Shown one piece after another: positions 5,561-11,478 of a stretch of 11,478 bases of DNA. Numbering within the stretch: position 1 is the stretch's first letter; each line of letters opens with the position of its first letter. The notes beneath the pieces are model-generated. The model was not told the origin of the DNA, searched no databases, and saw only the letters and a list, made by a program, of their open reading frames with translations. Both the position numbers and the translations under genes were made by a program. Where the stretch lies: positions 1-11,478 of the forward strand of contig JANQIS010000105.1 of the NCBI GenBank assembly GCA_028282045.1, written 5' to 3'. Source of the stretch: Gammaproteobacteria bacterium (GTDB lineage Bacteria > Pseudomonadota > Gammaproteobacteria > Francisellales > CACEW01).

Positions 5561-7444
5561 ATGGCTGATGCAGCGAAAAAGCAATATGATTTTCAAACTG
5601 AGGTAAAGCAACTACTGAATCTGATGATTCATTCGCTTTACAGTAACCAGGAGATTTTCTTACGAGAGTTGATTTCCAACGCTTCTGATGCGGCAGATAA
5701 ATTGCGCTTTTTAGCTTTGTCGGACAATAACCTGTTAGCTGATGATCCTGATTTGCAGATTACGGTTGATGTTGATAAGACCAATAACTTATTAACGATC
5801 CGAGACAATGGGGTCGGTATGACTGAAGCTGAGGTGATTGAGCATCTGGGTACCATTGCAAAATCTGGTACGAAAAGCTTTGTGGAGAACCTTACCGGTG
5901 ATCAGGCTAAAGACTCGCAATTGATCGGTCAGTTTGGTGTGGGCTTTTACTCTGCATTTATGGTGGCAGATGCCGTGACAGTTGTCACACGTCGTGCAGG
6001 TGAAGGCACTGCGACACGCTGGGAGTCCTGCGGTGATGGGCGCTTTACCATTGAAACAGTTGACAAAGCCACACGCGGGACCGATGTGACCTTACATTTA
6101 AAAGATGATTGTTTGCGCTATCTGGATGGTTATGAGTTACGTAACATTATTCATAAATATTCTGATCATATTGCCTTGCCGATCAGATTGAAAAAACTGC
6201 CAGAGTTTGACAAGGATGGTAAAGAACAGCCTTGCGATGAATATGAGGTGATTAACCAAGTAAAAGCGTTATGGACACGCAGCAAAAGTGATATTAGCGA
6301 CGCAGAATATCAAGAGTTTTATAAACATGTGGCGCATGATTTTGCTAGCCCGCTCAGTTGGCTGCATAATCACGTGGAAGGTAAGCAAGAGTATACCAGT
6401 TTGTTTTATCTGCCTGAGCAGGCACCGTTTGATTTCTGGGATCGTGAGCGCAAATCAGGCATTAAGCTCTATATTAAGCGCGTCTTTATTATGGATAATG
6501 CCGATGTATTGCCACCGTATTTGCGTTTTGTTAAAGGGGTGATTGATTCGGCTGATCTGCCATTGAATGTTTCACGAGAGATTTTGCAACAGAGCCGCCT
6601 AGTTGAGTCGATTCGTAGTGCCTCCACTAAACGTATCTTACAACATTTGCAAAAAATGGCCAAAAATAAACCCGAAGACTATGCCAAATTCTGGCAGGCA
6701 TTTGGCTTGGTGATGAAAGAAGGCCCTATCGAAGATACTGCCAATCGGGAGCTCATCGCGAGCTTGCTACGTTTTAGCACCACACATGATGATCAGCAAA
6801 TACCAGCCATTTCATTAGATGATTACATTGGCCGTATGAAGCAAAATCAAAAGGCTATTTACTATGTTATTGCTGAGAGTTTTGCCGCGGCTAAAGATAA
6901 TCCACAGTTAGAAGCTTTTCGTAAACAAGGTATTGAAGTATTGCTACTGCATGATCGGATTGATGAGTGGCTCATGGCGCATCTGAGCGAATATCAAGGC
7001 AAGACTTTCAAATCAGTTGCCCAAGGTATCACTGACTTGGAAGATCAAGAGGATGAGACCGATAAAGAACAGTTTGAAGCGAAACAAAAAGATTTTGAAG
7101 CGGTGATCGCACAAATGAAAACCGTACTTGGGGATAAGGTCAAAGATGTACGCATCTCCAAGCGCTTGACTGATTCTCCCTCTTGTGTGGTCTCGTCAGA
7201 AGAGGCGGTCAGCTTGCATATGCAGCGCATCATGAAGGCCGCAGGTCAGGCGATGCCCAGCAGTGCACCTGTATTGGAAATTAACCCAGAGCACCAATTA
7301 GTCCAACAGCTTAAAACTGAGCAAGACGATGAGCGCTTTGGTGATTGGGCACTACTGTTATTTGAACAAGCATGGTTGGCAGAGGCAGGACAGTTGGATG
7401 ATCCGGCAGCGTTTGTGCGTCGAGTGAACCGTTATTTACATTAG
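5561..7444 (+). CDS. htpG: Molecular chaperone HtpG (bacterial Hsp90)
   Basis: HtpG is a cytosolic ATP-dependent chaperone that remodels client proteins, often with DnaK. The product has 627 residues (E. coli 624). The N-terminal GHKL ATPase domain shows ELISNASDAADKLRF (36-50) with the catalytic Glu and the nucleotide-binding Asn and Asp. It also shows DNGVGMT (82-88), the lid region HLGTIAKSGTKSF (95-107), the glycine loop IGQFGVGFYSAFMVAD (122-137) and GTDVTLHL (173-180). The middle domain contains the NVSREILQQSR stretch with the conserved arginine. The C-terminal dimerisation domain follows the acidic linker around EDQEDETDKEQ. The start at 5561 is set by GAGGAG at 5546-5551 with a 9-nt spacer and by the expected protein length; an in-frame ATG at 5534 adds nine residues and has no ribosome site. 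It is likely monocistronic, with a heat-shock promoter before it and a possible terminator after it. Confidence 0.98.
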   Translation: MADAAKKQYDFQTEVKQLLNLMIHSLYSNQEIFLRELISNASDAADKLRFLALSDNNLLADDPDLQITVDVDKTNNLLTIRDNGVGMTEAEVIEHLGTIAKSGTKSFVENLTGDQAKDSQLIGQFGVGFYSAFMVADAVTVVTRRAGEGTATRWESCGDGRFTIETVDKATRGTDVTLHLKDDCLRYLDGYELRNIIHKYSDHIALPIRLKKLPEFDKDGKEQPCDEYEVINQVKALWTRSKSDISDAEYQEFYKHVAHDFASPLSWLHNHVEGKQEYTSLFYLPEQAPFDFWDRERKSGIKLYIKRVFIMDNADVLPPYLRFVKGVIDSADLPLNVSREILQQSRLVESIRSASTKRILQHLQKMAKNKPEDYAKFWQAFGLVMKEGPIEDTANRELIASLLRFSTTHDDQQIPAISLDDYIGRMKQNQKAIYYVIAESFAAAKDNPQLEAFRKQGIEVLLLHDRIDEWLMAHLSEYQGKTFKSVAQGITDLEDQEDETDKEQFEAKQKDFEAVIAQMKTVLGDKVKDVRISKRLTDSPSCVVSSEEAVSLHMQRIMKAAGQAMPSSAPVLEINPEHQLVQQLKTEQDDERFGDWALLLFEQAWLAEAGQLDDPAAFVRRVNRYLH

Positions 7445-7467
7445 TTGGTTATCGTAAAGAACGTGGT

Positions 7468-7515
7468 AAATTCCGCCTGGTTTCTGAGCTATGCTAATGC
7501 CTGGCGGATTTTATT
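7468..7515 (+). terminator. Possible terminator after htpG
   Basis: TCCGCC (7472-7477) pairs with GGCGGA (7503-7508). Two further G-C pairs lie inside after one T-T mismatch, and A-T pairs extend outside. Four Ts follow at 7509-7512 and the flank is AT-rich. The loop is long (about 19 bases), so this is weaker than a classical intrinsic terminator, but its position 27 bases after the htpG stop fits. Confidence 0.4.
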
Positions 7516-7586
7516 ACGATGAGAACTCTTGTACTTTTTTAACCATTAAAAGGCTAGTGAAATGGCTGCATCTGTTTTGCCGAATG

Positions 7587-7595
7587 TGGTACAAT
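7587..7595 (+). promoter_or_regulatory. Possible extended -10 promoter before the 95-residue gene
   Basis: TGG immediately followed by TACAAT (7590-7595) matches the TGn extended -10 pattern, with five of six bases of TATAAT. No good -35 is present at 16-18 bases upstream. A transcript would begin near 7602, about 30 bases before the ATG at 7632. Confidence 0.4.
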
Positions 7596-7631
7596 TTAAG
7601 CCGGTAATAACATAATGGCATTATCAGGCAA

Positions 7632-7919
7632 ATGCTAGCTAAAGTTAAAATGTCACATAGCCCTGCTGAAGAAGTGCGAGGTATCCTTCGCCGGTCTTTT
7701 GACCGTAGGGGTAAGGATCGTCGCAATGCATTGCGTATCATAAGGCGCGCCTTAGATTTAGCTGCTGAACGCGGCTATAAGCAGTCAGAGCAGTTTATGT
7801 TTTATTTCCGCCATCCTGCCATGCATACCCCTCGGGTGACCAGTAGATGGATGATGAGCCTGTTTGAATACGTCAGCGCTGACGAAATTTGCCAGTTGGC
7901 TGCCTTAGGGACTATCTAG
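7632..7919 (+). CDS. Unrecognised 95-residue Arg-rich protein
   Basis: I do not recognise a family. The N-terminal half is strongly basic and likely helical (EEVRGILRRSFDRRGKDRR at about 13-31, then ALRIIRRALDLAAERGY). The second half has aromatic and hydrophobic residues (QFMFYFRHPAMH, WMMSLFEY) and ends in a predicted helix with ADEICQLAALGTI. No signal peptide, membrane segment or zinc motif is visible. The frame looks genuinely coding: arginine codons are mainly CGT and CGC as in neighbours, and the length has no overlap with any other gene. The start is uncertain: ATG 7632 has only AGG three bases upstream and ATG 7650 (MSHSPAEE) has no clear ribosome site. It stands alone between htpG and the convergent ispB, with a possible extended -10 promoter. 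A nucleic-acid-binding role is conceivable from its charge, but this is a guess. Confidence 0.6.
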   Translation: MLAKVKMSHSPAEEVRGILRRSFDRRGKDRRNALRIIRRALDLAAERGYKQSEQFMFYFRHPAMHTPRVTSRWMMSLFEYVSADEICQLAALGTI

Positions 7920-8055
7920 TCAGTTGTGAATCACTGCGTTTTGGGTCACTAGCGCCGTTGGATCATAGTTTCCGTAGGAATACACATGAGGATGGTGAAA
8001 ATCTTTTTGCAGCCAAGCATGAGTTCAAAAGGCAAAGAGTATTGCTGCTTAACAA

Positions 8056-9024
8056 TTACTGATCACGGTGAATGACCAAGTCCATTAAAGTTTGCAGCGC
8101 ACTACGGTAGGCACCATCTGGTAATACGGCTAATGATTGGATGGCCGTGGCTCCCAGGGTCTTGGCCTGCTTAAATGTGGTATCCAGTGCACCACAGTTG
8201 TCGATGATACGGCATAGCTCTGGGATGCGTGCTACATCAGCGTTACGTATGATTTGCTCTAAATTGCTGCGATCGGCACCTTTGGCACGTTTTAGGGCAT
8301 AAATCAACGGCAGGGTGAGTTTGCCTTCGACCAGGTCATCACCTATGTTTTTGCCAAGCGTTTTAGCATCAGCAGTGTAATCGAGCACATCATCAATAAT
8401 CTGAAAGGCACAACCTAGAGCATTACCGTATTGATATAGGGCTTGTTGACAGGCTTGGTCTCGGTCGGCCAGGCGTGCTGCAATACTACAAGCTGCGGCA
8501 AACAATGTGGCAGTTTTACCTTCAATGACTTCAAAATAGGCAGTCTCGCTAAGGTCGATTTTGTGACAATTAGCCAATTGCGCCACTTCACCTTCGGCCA
8601 TGCGGTTAGAAGCTTGAGCCAACATGCGTAATACTTCAATGTCATCGAGCTTTACCATCAACTCAAAAGCACGTGAATAAACGAAGTCACCGGTAAGCAC
8701 ACTAGCAGCATTGTCCCAAATAGCATTAGCTGTAGGTCTGCCACGGCGTTGCGCTGAAGTGTCGACCACATCGTCATGTAACAAAGTGGCAGTGTGAATA
8801 AATTCAACGATAGTTGCTAAGGTAATGTGTTTGTCGCCGCTGTAACCGCATGCTTTGGCGCACAGTAAGGTGACGAGTGGACGAATGCGCTTGCCGCCGC
8901 TTTGTACAATGTGTTCCCCAACGGCTTCAATGAGCGGGACGTTTGACTTGAGGCTGGATATAATTAACTGATCTGTTGCGCTAAGCTCATTGGCAACCAG
9001 TGCTTTAATAGCGGCTAATGACAT
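8056..9024 (-). CDS. ispB: Octaprenyl (polyprenyl) diphosphate synthase
   Basis: This trans-isoprenyl diphosphate synthase adds isopentenyl units to farnesyl diphosphate to make the side chain of ubiquinone and menaquinone. The product has 322 residues (E. coli IspB 323). The substrate and magnesium motifs are both intact: DDVVD at 84-88 within FIHTATLLHDDVVD, and DDVLD at 211-215 within AFQIIDDVLDY. GGKRIRPL at 43-50 and GRPTAN at 95-100 are also typical of this group. The residues before the first motif match E. coli IspB, so a C40 product is likely, but chain length is an inference. The start at 9024 agrees with the family length; no strong Shine-Dalgarno precedes it. It diverges from rplU, an arrangement common in gammaproteobacteria, and converges on the unrecognised Arg-rich gene. 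Confidence 0.97.
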   Translation of the reverse strand: MSLAAIKALVANELSATDQLIISSLKSNVPLIEAVGEHIVQSGGKRIRPLVTLLCAKACGYSGDKHITLATIVEFIHTATLLHDDVVDTSAQRRGRPTANAIWDNAASVLTGDFVYSRAFELMVKLDDIEVLRMLAQASNRMAEGEVAQLANCHKIDLSETAYFEVIEGKTATLFAAACSIAARLADRDQACQQALYQYGNALGCAFQIIDDVLDYTADAKTLGKNIGDDLVEGKLTLPLIYALKRAKGADRSNLEQIIRNADVARIPELCRIIDNCGALDTTFKQAKTLGATAIQSLAVLPDGAYRSALQTLMDLVIHRDQ

Positions 9025-9052
9025 ATTTTCAGGACTTCGTTGGTACCAGGGT

Positions 9053-9081
9053 ATCGTAGAGAATTGCTACAGTATCGTCAA
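9053..9081 (-). promoter_or_regulatory. Sigma-70 promoter of ispB
   Basis: Read on the minus strand, TTGACG (complement of 9076-9081) and TACGAT (complement of 9053-9058) are separated by 17 bases. Five of six bases match each consensus hexamer. Transcription would begin near 9046, about 22 bases before the ispB ATG. Confidence 0.7.
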
Positions 9082-9093
9082 TTGCAAAAGGGC

Positions 9094-9122
9094 TTGCACG
9101 GTAGCAGGGCTTGGATTACAAT
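9094..9122 (+). promoter_or_regulatory. Sigma-70 promoter of rplU-rpmA
   Basis: TTGCAC (9094-9099) and TACAAT (9117-9122) are separated by exactly 17 bases. Transcription would begin near 9129, leaving a leader of about 74 bases. The leader holds a modest inverted repeat, TGCGG (9145-9149) with CCGCA (9173-9177), which is too weak to call a regulatory element. Confidence 0.75.
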
Positions 9123-9202
9123 AGCGCACTCTTTGAAAAAGTGATGCGGTTTCAATAACAAAAAGATACCCGCCGCAAGAATGGGTTTTATAGGAGAAAT
9201 AA

Positions 9203-9748
9203 ATGTACGCAGTAATTTTGACTGGTGGTAAGCAATATAAAGTCAAATCAGGTGATGTGATCAATATCGAGAAGTTGGATCTTGGTGTCGGTGATACGGT
9301 TGATTTTGACAAAGTGTTGATGCTGATCGATGGAGAGAAAGTCGAGCTTGGCACGCCTTACCTTAGTGGCAAGACGGTCAAAGGTGAAGTAGTTGCACAA
9401 ATGCGTGGTAAGAAAATACGTATTATCAAATTCCGTCGCCGTAAGCATTCTATGAAGCGTCAGGGCCATCGTCAGTATCTGACTACGGTGCGCATTATTG
9501 AAGTGGCGGGCAACAAAGTGGCTTCAAAAGCTTCTGCTGCTAAGAAAACAGAAACTCAATCTGCAGCAGAGAAAAAAGCCCCTGCCAAGAAAACAGAGGC
9601 TAAGCCCGCAGCAGAGAAGAAGACTCCTGCGAAAAAACCGGTAGCCAAGAAGACACAGTCACAATCAACCGCCAAAAAACCTGCAGCCAAGAAAACCACT
9701 GCAACAAAAAAACCAGCGGCCAAAAAAACTGTATCTAAAGAAAGTTAA
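9203..9748 (+). CDS. rplU: 50S ribosomal protein L21 with Lys/Ala-rich C-terminal extension
   Basis: L21 binds 23S rRNA in the large ribosomal subunit. Residues 1-103 form a normal L21: MYAVILTGGKQYKV at the start, the GTPYLSGKTVKGEV strand region, and the basic RNA-binding stretch KIIKF-type KIRIIKFRRRKHSMKR (71-86) followed by QGHRQYLTTVRI. E. coli L21 ends near this point (103 residues). Here a further 78 residues follow (104-181), with 24 lysines and many Ala, Thr and Pro in AEKKxPAKK and PAAKK repeats, without cysteines or hydrophobic runs. The tail resembles histone H1-like or AlgP-like disordered basic tails and could contact nucleic acid; this is inference. ATG 9203 is preceded by AGGAG at 9192-9196. 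rpmA follows 19 bases later and is surely co-transcribed. Confidence 0.96.
   Translation: MYAVILTGGKQYKVKSGDVINIEKLDLGVGDTVDFDKVLMLIDGEKVELGTPYLSGKTVKGEVVAQMRGKKIRIIKFRRRKHSMKRQGHRQYLTTVRIIEVAGNKVASKASAAKKTETQSAAEKKAPAKKTEAKPAAEKKTPAKKPVAKKTQSQSTAKKPAAKKTTATKKPAAKKTVSKES
9539..9739 (+). repeat. Imperfect coding repeats of the L21 tail
   Basis: The DNA for the L21 tail is built from variable copies of short units encoding AEKKxPAKKxEA and PAAKK(T). Two longer copies lie side by side at about 9565-9600 and 9610-9645, and several short PAAKK units follow to 9735. Codons differ between copies, so the array is old or maintained at protein level. The A-rich tracts of six or seven bases would make the region prone to length change. 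Confidence 0.6.
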
Positions 9749-9767
9749 GCATTAAGGAGTTTACGTC

Positions 9768-10025
9768 ATGGCACATAAAAAAGCAGGTGGTAGTAGTAAG
9801 AACGGCCGCGATTCGCATTCCAAACGACTAGGGATCAAACGCTTTGGTGGCCAGGAAGTAAAGGCAGGTACTATCATCGTTCGTCAGCGTGGCACACGCT
9901 GGCATGCCGGTGAAAATACAGGTCTTGGTCGTGATCATACCATTTTTGCAACTAAAGATGGTGTGGTTGAGTTTATCACTCGGGGGCCAGAGAATCGTCA
10001 GTATGTGCAGATTCGCACACAGTAA
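9768..10025 (+). CDS. rpmA: 50S ribosomal protein L27
   Basis: L27 sits near the peptidyl transferase centre and its N-terminal tail reaches the tRNA acceptor ends. The 85-residue product matches E. coli in length. It begins MAHKKAGGSSKNGRDSHSKR, continues with LGIKRFGGQEVKAGTIIVRQRGT, and has the RWHAGENTGLGRDHTIFA segment. There is no N-terminal cleavable extension of the kind found in Firmicutes. AAGGAG at 9754-9759 precedes the ATG by 8 bases. It is the second gene of the rplU operon. Confidence 0.98.
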   Translation: MAHKKAGGSSKNGRDSHSKRLGIKRFGGQEVKAGTIIVRQRGTRWHAGENTGLGRDHTIFATKDGVVEFITRGPENRQYVQIRTQ

Positions 10026-10031
10026 TTGAAC

Positions 10032-10046
10032 TGATAATCATTATAG
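10032..10046. promoter_or_regulatory. Fur-box-like palindrome between rpmA and obgE
   Basis: TGATAATCATTATAG agrees with the 7-1-7 Fur consensus TGATAATnATTATCA at all but the last two positions. Compared with the 19-base E. coli form, I count 14 matches for 10027-10045. It lies just after the rpmA stop and about 85 bases before obgE, and no clear promoter overlaps it. An AT-rich spacer can give such a match by chance. Confidence 0.25.
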
Positions 10047-10131
10047 AAAGTCCCTGTGCAACATGGTGAAATATCCAGGTTAGTATTTTAATCAAGCAGC
10101 CCTTGATGCCGTAAAGTATCAGTGAGGTGTC

Positions 10132-11148
10132 ATGAAATTTGTTGATGAGGCTAAAATCAAAGTTACCGCCGGCAAAGGTGGTAATGGTTGTTTGAGCTTT
10201 CGCCGTGAAAAATATGTGCCACGTGGTGGCCCCGATGGTGGTGACGGTGGTGACGGCGGTCATATTTTTGTCGTAGCGGATAACAACATCAACACACTGA
10301 TTGATTATCGTTTTACGCGCCATTTCCAGGCAGAAAATGGCCAGAGTGGCAGTGGTGGCAACTGTACCGGTGCGCGAGGTCAAGATTTAGTGTTGCCGGT
10401 TCCGGTTGGCACTGTAGTGACCGATATCGATACCCAAGAGGTGATCGGCGAAGTGATCAAATCTGAGGAAAAGCTTTGCATTGCGCGTGGCGGGCAACAT
10501 GGTATTGGTAATACACGCTTTAAAAGTAGTACTAACCGCGCACCACGCCAAACCACGCCAGGCGAGATGGGGGAGCAGCGCCATGTTAAGCTGGAACTAA
10601 AGTTGCTGGCGGACGTCGGTTTACTTGGTTTTCCCAATGCTGGCAAATCGACGTTAATTAGTGCTATCTCCGCAGCCAAGCCTAAAGTGGCCGATTACCC
10701 TTTCACTACCATGCATCCGCATTTAGGTGTAGTGCGTGTTGGGCAGTATCAGAGCTTTGTGGTGGCAGATATTCCCGGTGTGATAGAGGGTGCATCTGAA
10801 GGTGTTGGTTTAGGGCTGCGTTTTTTGAAACATTTAAGCCGTACCCGAGTGGTGCTGATGGTGTTAGATATGGTCGATGGTGAACATAATCCGGTTGATG
10901 CTTACCGTATTCTCAATCAAGAACTACTGGGTTATGACATCAAATTGGCGGCACGTGAGCGTTGGGTGGTATTAAATAAGGCTGATGTGGTACCTGAAGA
11001 GGACATTGAGCTAATCAAAACCGCTTTGTGTCAAGAGGTTGGTTGCCAAGAACCTATTTATGTCATTTCGGCTATTACTGGCCAAGGGCTGGATAATTTG
11101 ATCCATGCGTTAATGCAGCGCTTGGAACGGCTGGATTTTACACCCTAG
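10132..11148 (+). CDS. obgE: Obg family GTPase (ObgE/CgtA)
   Basis: ObgE is a GTPase that binds the 50S subunit and takes part in ribosome assembly and stress control. The 338-residue product starts with the Gly-rich Obg fold (MKFVDEAKIKVTAGKGGNGC and GGPDGGDGGDGG at 32-43). The GTPase domain follows, with G1 GFPNAGKST (166-174), the TT of G2 at 192-193, G3 DIPG (213-216), G4 NKAD (282-285) and G5 SAI (313-315). E. coli ObgE has 390 residues; the acidic C-terminal tail is missing here, which is common outside the enterics. GAGGTG at 10124-10129, perfectly complementary to the anti-Shine-Dalgarno, sits just before ATG 10132. The gene follows rpmA by 106 bases and may be transcribed from the rplU promoter. 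A small inverted repeat (ATCAAG 10091-10096, CTTGAT 10102-10107) lies in the gap and could be a weak attenuator. Confidence 0.97.
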   Translation: MKFVDEAKIKVTAGKGGNGCLSFRREKYVPRGGPDGGDGGDGGHIFVVADNNINTLIDYRFTRHFQAENGQSGSGGNCTGARGQDLVLPVPVGTVVTDIDTQEVIGEVIKSEEKLCIARGGQHGIGNTRFKSSTNRAPRQTTPGEMGEQRHVKLELKLLADVGLLGFPNAGKSTLISAISAAKPKVADYPFTTMHPHLGVVRVGQYQSFVVADIPGVIEGASEGVGLGLRFLKHLSRTRVVLMVLDMVDGEHNPVDAYRILNQELLGYDIKLAARERWVVLNKADVVPEEDIELIKTALCQEVGCQEPIYVISAITGQGLDNLIHALMQRLERLDFTP

Positions 11149-11161
11149 CAATCTTTGTACT

Positions 11162-11191
11162 GTGATATTTTTGGCGTCGTTGTCATATAAT
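11162..11191 (+). promoter_or_regulatory. Probable sigma-70 promoter of pstC
   Basis: TATAAT at 11186-11191 is a perfect -10. The best -35 is GTGATA at 11162-11167 with an 18-base spacer (four of six matches). The -10 is embedded in an inverted repeat, TGTCAT (11181-11186) and ATGACA (11198-11203). TGTCAT is the core of a PhoB half-site, but PhoB sites are direct repeats placed upstream of the -10, so this is not a normal Pho box. Transcription would start near 11198. Confidence 0.5.
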
Positions 11192-11210
11192 GGTAACATG
11201 ACATCAATAC

Positions 11211-11237
11211 TATTCACTCCTTGGTATGGAGCGAATA
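11211..11237 (+). promoter_or_regulatory. Hairpin covering the pstC Shine-Dalgarno sequence
   Basis: TATTC-A-CTCC (11211-11220) pairs with GGAG-C-GAATA (11228-11237): nine base pairs with one A-C mismatch and a 7-base loop. GGAG at 11228-11231 is the only ribosome-binding candidate before ATG 11243 (11-nt spacer), so the fold would hide it. The same symmetry could instead be a protein-binding operator. Confidence 0.4.
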
Positions 11238-11242
11238 ACGTA

Positions 11243-11478
11243 ATGGATTCTCAACTGCCCAAACGCTCATTCTTTCACGGTGACCGTGTCTTTGCCTATT
11301 TTACCCGTTTGCTTGGCGGCTTGCTGATTATACTGTTGGTTGGTATATTGATCAGTCTGGTTTCATTGAGTTGGCCTGCGCTGAAAACTTTTGGTTGGCA
11401 CTTTCTGATCACTGATGTTTGGGACCCCAATACTGATCAATTTGGTGCAGTTGCTGCTATATTAGGAACCTTAGCTGC
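11243..11478 (+). CDS. pstC: Phosphate ABC transporter permease PstC, N-terminal part
   Basis: PstC is one of two inner-membrane permeases of the high-affinity phosphate importer PstSCAB. Only the first 78 codons are in the window. After a basic N-terminus, residues 23-45 form the first membrane segment. Then come SWPALKTFGWHFL (43-55) and DVWDPNTDQFGAVAAILGTLA (58-78), which align well with the E. coli PstC region SWPSIQKFGLAFL and EWDAPNDIYGALVPIYGTL. The gene starts a new transcription unit after obgE, with its own -10. No pstS is found between obgE and this gene; it must lie elsewhere or further along. The assignment to PstC rather than PstA rests on the WD-PN-x3-GA pattern. Confidence 0.9.
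   Translation, partial: MDSQLPKRSFFHGDRVFAYFTRLLGGLLIILLVGILISLVSLSWPALKTFGWHFLITDVWDPNTDQFGAVAAILGTLA

Noticed and set aside
7920..8055. Search for a shared bidirectional terminator or an RNA gene between the Arg-rich gene and ispB
   Set aside because: Only trivial repeats (such as TTCC-GTA-GGAA near 7970-7980 and a 5-bp GCAGC/GCTGC pair) are present; nothing resembles a tRNA or a good terminator.
7986..8075. Small plus-strand reading frame of 29 codons (MRMVKIFLQPSMSSKGKEY...) with AGGA six bases upstream
   Set aside because: The ribosome site is reasonable, but the frame is very short, has no recognisable motif and overlaps the end of ispB by 20 bases. Without conservation data it cannot be told from chance.
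9565..9730. A-rich runs in the L21 tail as slippery or broken sites
   Set aside because: The frame is open throughout and the runs do not form an in-frame slippery heptamer; the stop is followed properly by the rpmA ribosome site.
10091..10107. ATCAAG/CTTGAT hairpin between rpmA and obgE as a terminator
   Set aside because: The stem has only six pairs and no T run follows, so it is not convincing as a terminator.

Overview
The window reads as a stretch of gammaproteobacterial chromosome of moderate GC, with a short accessory segment of different character at its left edge. The assignment rests on two gene orders typical of that class: dnaX-ybaB-recR, and ispB divergent from rplU-rpmA-obgE. 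It also rests on the E. coli-like sequences and lengths of RecR, HtpG, IspB and L27, and on the presence of PdxB. I cannot name a genus; a member of Legionellales or a similar lineage is possible but is inference only.

Left edge (1-1083): three tightly packed same-strand genes that I cannot assign to a known family. They are the C-terminal end of a protein with LEDGS-type repeats, a gene broken by a frameshift whose ending resembles phage tail or structural proteins, and a single-pass membrane protein with a Thr-rich stalk and a small four-cysteine tip. The DNA here is visibly more AT-rich than the rest. Between this block and dnaX lie nested inverted repeats whose outer arms match the terminal bases of IS50/Tn5-type ends.

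First core operon (1305-5480): dnaX (clamp loader tau subunit), ybaB (nucleoid-associated), recR (recombinational repair), pdxB (pyridoxal phosphate synthesis, with a shortened C-terminal domain) and a SAM-dependent O-methyltransferase. Spacing is 10 bp or less, or genes overlap, so co-transcription is likely. htpG (5561-7444) follows behind its own sigma-32-like heat-shock promoter. A possible terminator, a possible promoter and an unrecognised 95-residue Arg-rich protein come next.

Second core block (8056-11148): ispB on the minus strand (polyprenyl diphosphate for quinone side chains) and rplU-rpmA-obgE on the plus strand diverge from a 178-bp spacer holding two well-formed back-to-back sigma-70 promoters. 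L21 carries a 78-residue Lys/Ala-rich tail. rpmA and obgE are separated by 106 bp containing a Fur-box-like palindrome. At the right edge the first 78 codons of pstC (phosphate ABC transporter permease) begin after a promoter and a hairpin that would bury its Shine-Dalgarno sequence.

Most of the window is ordinary housekeeping DNA. The least explained parts are the left accessory cluster, the L21 tail, the orphan Arg-rich gene and the pstC leader.
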